Positions 12,932 through 16,229 of a stretch of 16,229 nt of DNA are shown here, piece by piece. Source of the DNA: JANXVV01 sp038230975 (GTDB lineage: Bacteria > Planctomycetota > Phycisphaerae > Tepidisphaerales > Tepidisphaeraceae); assembly GCA_038230975.1 (NCBI GenBank), contig JBBRMF010000105.1, positions 1-16,229 on the forward strand, written 5' to 3'. Numbering within the stretch: the stretch's first letter is position 1; every line of letters begins with the position of its first letter. The translations under genes and the position numbers were made by a program. The notes beneath the pieces are model-generated. The model worked only from the letters and a program-made list of their open reading frames with translations, was not told the origin of the DNA and did not search any database.

Positions 12932-14344
12932 ATGATCCGCTTGCTGACAAGACTGCTGCGCGGCCGCCCGAATCACGCCATGGCGGCGGTGGTTCCTTTT
13001 GTCACGCATCATACTCTTCGCCCCAATCAATCTATAGATGACGTGGATGTGGCCGATTTGCTGGGTCGTCCTTCGATCAATCTGGATACCCCGGAATTGC
13101 AGCGTTTTCTGGCGGGGAAGACGATCCTTGTCACCGGGGCAGGTGGAAGCATCGGTTCGGAAATCTGCCGTCAGATCATGCGGTTTTGCCCGGGCACACT
13201 GATTCTGGTTGAACAAGCCGAGAACAATCTTTTTGAGATCGATCGCGAGTTGCGCGAAAAATGGCTCGGCGCCACGATTGTTCCATATGTTGCGGACATC
13301 TGTGATGCAGTGCGGATACGAAATATTTTTACTGCCCATCAACCGCAAGTGGTGCTGCACTGCGCCGCGCATAAGCATGTTCCGATGATGGAGCGTAATC
13401 CGGGTGAGGCGATCAAGAACAATGTTTTTGGCACGAAGACCGTTGCCGATGCGGCGGCGGAATTCGGCACGGATGCGTTTGTGATGGTCAGTACGGATAA
13501 AGCCGTGAACCCGACGAGCGTGATGGGGGCCGCCAAGAGGTTCGCCGAGCTGTACATTCAATCGAAGAACGGGGACGCGAGTCGAGAAGAATCACTCGAT
13601 CACGATGAGCTACCGGTTGCTCTGACTCCCTCTCCGGGTACTCCGGGGGAGGGCTGGGGTGGGGGCGGCTTGATTACCAAATCGACGGGCCCGCACCCTA
13701 ACCCTTCCCTGGAGTGCCTGGAGAGGGGAAAAATACACACGCGCTTTGTCGCAGTTCGGTTTGGCAATGTTCTGGGCAGTAGTGGAAGTGTCGTCCCGAT
13801 CTTCAAGAAACAGATTGCGGCCGGCGGGCCGGTGACGGTGACGCACCCGGACATGAAGCGCTATTTTATGACGATCCCTGAAGCAAGCCAACTGGTGCTG
13901 CAAGCCGGGGCGATCGGGCGCGGCGGAGAGATCTTCGTGCTGGACATGGGTGAGCCGATCAGGATCGTCGATCTGGCCCGCGAATTAATTCATCGCAGTG
14001 GGATGCGCGTCGACGAAGATATCGTCATTGAATTTACGGGCATTCGTCCGGGCGAAAAGTTGTATGAGGAATTGGCCGGCCATGCCGAGGAAACCCGCCC
14101 GACGAGTCATCCGAAGATTCGCGTTTGGCAGTTGCCTGTCGCCGACGCAAGGCAGGTGAATCAGAGCCTATCGATTCTGGGCGATGCCATTGATGGATCG
14201 GCCGAAGCGGCGATGATCGCGCTGGCTCGGTGTGTTCCTGAATATCGGCCGGAAGGATTGATTCTCCCGGTTGACGACGAAGTAGAAAATTCGAATCAGC
14301 TTCGCCTTGCGACGGAAACCGATAGTGAGATTCTGGCCGCGTGA
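12932..14344 (+). CDS. CapD/WbpM-type UDP-sugar 4,6-dehydratase, soluble form with an inserted repeat
   Basis: A 470-residue extended-SDR enzyme of polysaccharide biosynthesis, the class that starts modified UDP-GlcNAc pathways for capsules, O-antigens or protein glycans. NAD(P) binds at VTGAGGSIGSEI (67-78). The active-site stretch STDKAVNPTSVMGAAKR has Met198-xxx-Lys202, the WbpM pattern, rather than Tyr-xxx-Lys as in FlaA1. RFGNVLGSSGSV, HPDMKRYFMTIPEA and RPGEKLYEEL are also family marks. Two oddities: the four-helix membrane domain of full-length WbpM/CapD is absent, with only ~55 extra N-terminal residues, and residues ~214-268 are a foreign-looking insert (PSPGTPGEGWGGGG...PHPNPSLE) encoded by a palindromic repeat. 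The ATG at 12932 is preferred; the frame is open upstream into the kinase promoter region. No other glycan genes are nearby. Confidence 0.92.
   Translation: MIRLLTRLLRGRPNHAMAAVVPFVTHHTLRPNQSIDDVDVADLLGRPSINLDTPELQRFLAGKTILVTGAGGSIGSEICRQIMRFCPGTLILVEQAENNLFEIDRELREKWLGATIVPYVADICDAVRIRNIFTAHQPQVVLHCAAHKHVPMMERNPGEAIKNNVFGTKTVADAAAEFGTDAFVMVSTDKAVNPTSVMGAAKRFAELYIQSKNGDASREESLDHDELPVALTPSPGTPGEGWGGGGLITKSTGPHPNPSLECLERGKIHTRFVAVRFGNVLGSSGSVVPIFKKQIAAGGPVTVTHPDMKRYFMTIPEASQLVLQAGAIGRGGEIFVLDMGEPIRIVDLARELIHRSGMRVDEDIVIEFTGIRPGEKLYEELAGHAEETRPTSHPKIRVWQLPVADARQVNQSLSILGDAIDGSAEAAMIALARCVPEYRPEGLILPVDDEVENSNQLRLATETDSEILAA
13628..13728. repeat. Palindromic repeat element inside the dehydratase gene
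   Basis: Two ~38-nt arms (about 13628-13665 and 13691-13728) are imperfect inverted copies, matching at 31 of 38 positions by hand alignment; five of the seven differences would still pair as G-U in the plus-strand RNA. Left arm: CCCTCTCCGGGTACTCC, then a G-rich run. Right arm: a C-rich run, then CCTGGAGTGCCTGGAGAGGG. The ~25-nt centre is unpaired. The reading frame stays open through it, adding an extra loop of roughly 50 residues to the enzyme. This kind of element is familiar as a dispersed repeat between genes; here it is inside one. Confidence 0.75.
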
Positions 14345-14381
14345 TTCATTCCATCCGGCGGCTATGGTACGATCGCATGCC

Positions 14382-15353
14382 ATGAAATTGACTTCACCTC
14401 AAATCAGTTGCGTTGGTCTGCTTCTGCTCATTTCGTTGACCACTTACGCGGAGTCGGCGACGAAGCCGGTTGTGTCGCCGGGTGAACGTGCCACTGCGGT
14501 CCGCCCGAGACCGAGAGGGCTTCCCGCCAGCGCGACAATGGAACTGGACCTGAAATATGGCAGCGTCGCCGGTCGCGGGCAGTTGCTTGATTTGTATCTG
14601 CCCGATGCAAAGGATGCTTCATTGCCATTGATTGTGTGGGTTCATGGTGGGGGATGGATTGAAGGGGACAAACGAGATTGCCCGGCGATCGGAATGGTCG
14701 CGCGTGGTTACGCGGTGGCGAGCCTGAACTATCGGCTGTCGACCGAAGCAATTTTCCCGGCACAGATTCAGGATTGCAAAGGAGCGATCCGCTGGCTGCG
14801 AGCGCATTCCGAGAAATATAAGCTCGATAGACATCGATTCGGTGCCTGGGGAGCCTCCGCAGGCGGGCATTTGGTTGCACTTCTCGGGACCGGCGGTGAT
14901 GCGAAAGAAATCGAAGGCGATATCGGCGGTAACCTCGATCAATCCAGCAACGTCCAATGCGTGATCGACTGGTTCGGGCCAACCGATTTGAGCGTATTTT
15001 TTGAGCAGGCCAACAAAGGCATGAACGTCTTCAAAGGCGACCCCGATCGTTCACCTATCACCGTACTGTTCGGCGGAGTCATGCGCGATCACATGGACTT
15101 GGTACGGCTCGCCAACCCGATCACGTTCATCAAAAAAACCACGCCTCCTTTCCTCATCATGCACGGCGATAAAGATCCGGTTGTCCCCCTGGGCCAAAGC
15201 GAAATTCTCGCCGATGCCCTCAAAAAGAATGATGTCGATGTCACGTTTGAAGTGCTCGAAGGGGCTGGGCACGGAAACGGTTTTGATAAACCTTCGATCA
15301 TTCCTCAAATGATTCAGTTTATGGATAAACACTTGAAACGCGATCGCCAATGA
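14382..15353 (+). CDS. Secreted alpha/beta-hydrolase (esterase/lipase-like)
   Basis: A 323-residue protein with an N-terminal signal peptide (~residues 1-25, with LLLLISLTTYA before the likely cleavage site). The mature part is an alpha/beta-hydrolase of the BD-FAE/carboxylesterase-like type. The oxyanion motif is HGGGW (88-92), the nucleophile Ser159 lies in GASAG, the acid Asp265 in HGDKDPVVP, and the base His297 in GAGHG. All catalytic residues are present, so it should hydrolyse an ester, possibly of acetylated sugars or lipids, outside the cytoplasm; the substrate is unknown. The ATG at 14382 is chosen because it gives an ordinary signal peptide; the frame is open upstream into the end of the dehydratase gene. 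It lies 37 nt after that gene and 39 nt before fdhD, so cotranscription is possible. Confidence 0.92.
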   Translation: MKLTSPQISCVGLLLLISLTTYAESATKPVVSPGERATAVRPRPRGLPASATMELDLKYGSVAGRGQLLDLYLPDAKDASLPLIVWVHGGGWIEGDKRDCPAIGMVARGYAVASLNYRLSTEAIFPAQIQDCKGAIRWLRAHSEKYKLDRHRFGAWGASAGGHLVALLGTGGDAKEIEGDIGGNLDQSSNVQCVIDWFGPTDLSVFFEQANKGMNVFKGDPDRSPITVLFGGVMRDHMDLVRLANPITFIKKTTPPFLIMHGDKDPVVPLGQSEILADALKKNDVDVTFEVLEGAGHGNGFDKPSIIPQMIQFMDKHLKRDRQ

Positions 15354-15392
15354 GGGCTCGTCGCGGGGGGATTCACAAGCCTACAATTGTGG

Positions 15393-16229
15393 ATGGTTCA
15401 GACGGTTACGGAAATGGCGGAGACCGTGAAGGTGTTGCGATACCGAGGCGGTGAAACTTTCCAGGCGATGGATGAAGTTGCCTTGGAGGAACCGTTGGAG
15501 ATCCGGGTGCGCGGTCGAGCTGTCAGTATCACGATGCGCACGCCGGGGCGCGATGATGAGTTGGCACTGGGTTTTCTACTGAGCGAGGGCATTATCCGCA
15601 ATGCCGAAGATGTCTTGAAGATCGAAGAATGTGGCCGCAATGAAATGGGGAATGTGATCAATGTTCAGCTCGCGCCGCTCGTGGCGGTCGACTTTGAACA
15701 ACTGACCCGGCATGTATTCGCTTCATCCAGTTGCGGACTTTGCGGCAAAGTGACGATCGACGCCGTGCGAGGCAAGTTTCCCCCATGCCAAAATGAATTA
15801 ACAATCGAAGCATCTACGCTCATCGGTTTGCCTGAGAAGATGCGGCGAGCGCAGGAAACATTCTCCCGAACCGGAGGGTTGCACGCGGCGGCGTTGTTTT
15901 CAGCGGCGGGGGAACTGACGGTGCTGCGTGAAGATATTGGCCGTCACAATGCGGTGGATAAGGTACTTGGATATGGACTTTTGAATCGTGTGGAGCCGAA
16001 CGATCGATCGATTTTGCTCGTAAGCGGTCGAACGAGTTTTGAAATTCTCCAGAAGGCATTGTCTGCCCAGATTCCGATCGTGGCAGCCGTCTCAGCGCCT
16101 TCGAGCCTGGCGGTGCAATTTGCGAAGGAAAGTGGACAAACGTTGATTGGTTTTCTTCGCGGTGAACGAATGAACATTTATAGCTCCCCACAGCGCCTTA
16201 GTTTTGAGATTCCTGCGGTGAATGAGAAC
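15393..16229 (+). CDS. fdhD: FdhD sulfur carrier for formate dehydrogenase (runs off the window)
   Basis: 279 residues are visible and the frame is still open at the window edge. FdhD moves sulfur from a cysteine desulfurase (IscS) to the molybdenum cofactor so that formate dehydrogenase becomes active. The conserved catalytic pair is Cys114-xx-Cys117 in SSSCGLCGK; DELALGFLLSEGII, REDIGRHNAVDKV and the C-terminal SGRTSFEI and SAPSSLAV stretches are characteristic. The family is usually ~270-280 residues, so nearly all of the protein is present. The ATG at 15393 has no close Shine-Dalgarno; an in-frame ATG at 15414 is the alternative. No formate dehydrogenase genes are seen, but they may lie beyond the edge. 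The MoeB-rhodanese protein at 7529-8854 works in related cofactor chemistry. Confidence 0.95.
   Translation, partial: MVQTVTEMAETVKVLRYRGGETFQAMDEVALEEPLEIRVRGRAVSITMRTPGRDDELALGFLLSEGIIRNAEDVLKIEECGRNEMGNVINVQLAPLVAVDFEQLTRHVFASSSCGLCGKVTIDAVRGKFPPCQNELTIEASTLIGLPEKMRRAQETFSRTGGLHAAALFSAAGELTVLREDIGRHNAVDKVLGYGLLNRVEPNDRSILLVSGRTSFEILQKALSAQIPIVAAVSAPSSLAVQFAKESGQTLIGFLRGERMNIYSSPQRLSFEIPAVNEN

Noticed and set aside
12887..13561. 224-codon open frame on the minus strand
   Set aside because: Antisense to the dehydratase gene; its residues (many His/Arg) look like a reverse-strand shadow and show no domain.
1..16229. A complete defence system, CRISPR array, prophage or transposon
   Set aside because: No cas, integrase, transposase, phage structural gene or spaced direct repeats were seen; the accessory genes present are isolated remnants.

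Overview
This is a 16.2 kb piece of a bacterial chromosome with moderate GC content. No rRNA, tRNA, CRISPR array, integrase or complete insertion sequence was seen. Several things point to a planctomycete-like organism: a Uma2-family gene, exported or lipoprotein versions of ordinary enzymes, a RsbU-type phosphatase, few clear Shine-Dalgarno sequences, and GC-rich hairpin repeats, one of which lies inside a coding region and reads PSPGTPGEGWGGG. This placement is an inference from gene content and remembered sequence style, not from a marker gene.

Layout. Positions 119-1657 (minus) hold a two-gene operon of an amidohydrolase and a lipoprotein. A non-coding gap follows, containing a possible structured element (1780-1876). 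Next comes a secreted methionine sulfoxide reductase B (2154-2735, plus), then an AbrB-type antitoxin whose VapC toxin survives only as 17 codons (2794-3074). On the minus strand are a short HARE-type winged-helix protein that ends where a nuclease domain would be expected (3167-3640) and prfB with its programmed +1 frameshift intact (3932-5045). A frameshifted Uma2 pseudogene follows (5177-5834, plus). The 2.7-6.1 kb stretch is therefore rich in gene remnants.

Positions 6146-7232 carry a divergent tautomerase/TetR pair with a clear inverted repeat in front of the TetR gene. At 7276-7452 a consensus-like promoter and a strong intrinsic terminator enclose about 140 nt without a gene, a candidate small RNA. 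At 7529-11383 (plus) three tightly packed genes encode a MoeB/ThiF-rhodanese fusion, a GAF-SpoIIE phosphatase and a BaiN/HI0933-type flavoprotein. The last of these overlaps, tail to tail, a membrane histidine kinase on the other strand (11353-12861). Divergent from the kinase is a CapD/WbpM-type nucleotide-sugar dehydratase with an in-frame palindromic repeat (12932-14344). A secreted alpha/beta-hydrolase (14382-15353) and fdhD (15393 to the window edge) complete the window.

How the genes may connect. MoeB-rhodanese and FdhD both handle protein-bound sulfur for molybdenum-cofactor or formate dehydrogenase chemistry, although they are 6.5 kb apart. The GAF-SpoIIE phosphatase and the histidine kinase are two signalling proteins flanking the flavoprotein gene, with no response regulator or anti-sigma partner in the window. 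I see no complete, obviously new multi-gene system. The most unusual items are the candidate small RNA, the palindromic repeat inside the dehydratase gene, the toxin remnant and the candidate structured element at 1780-1876.
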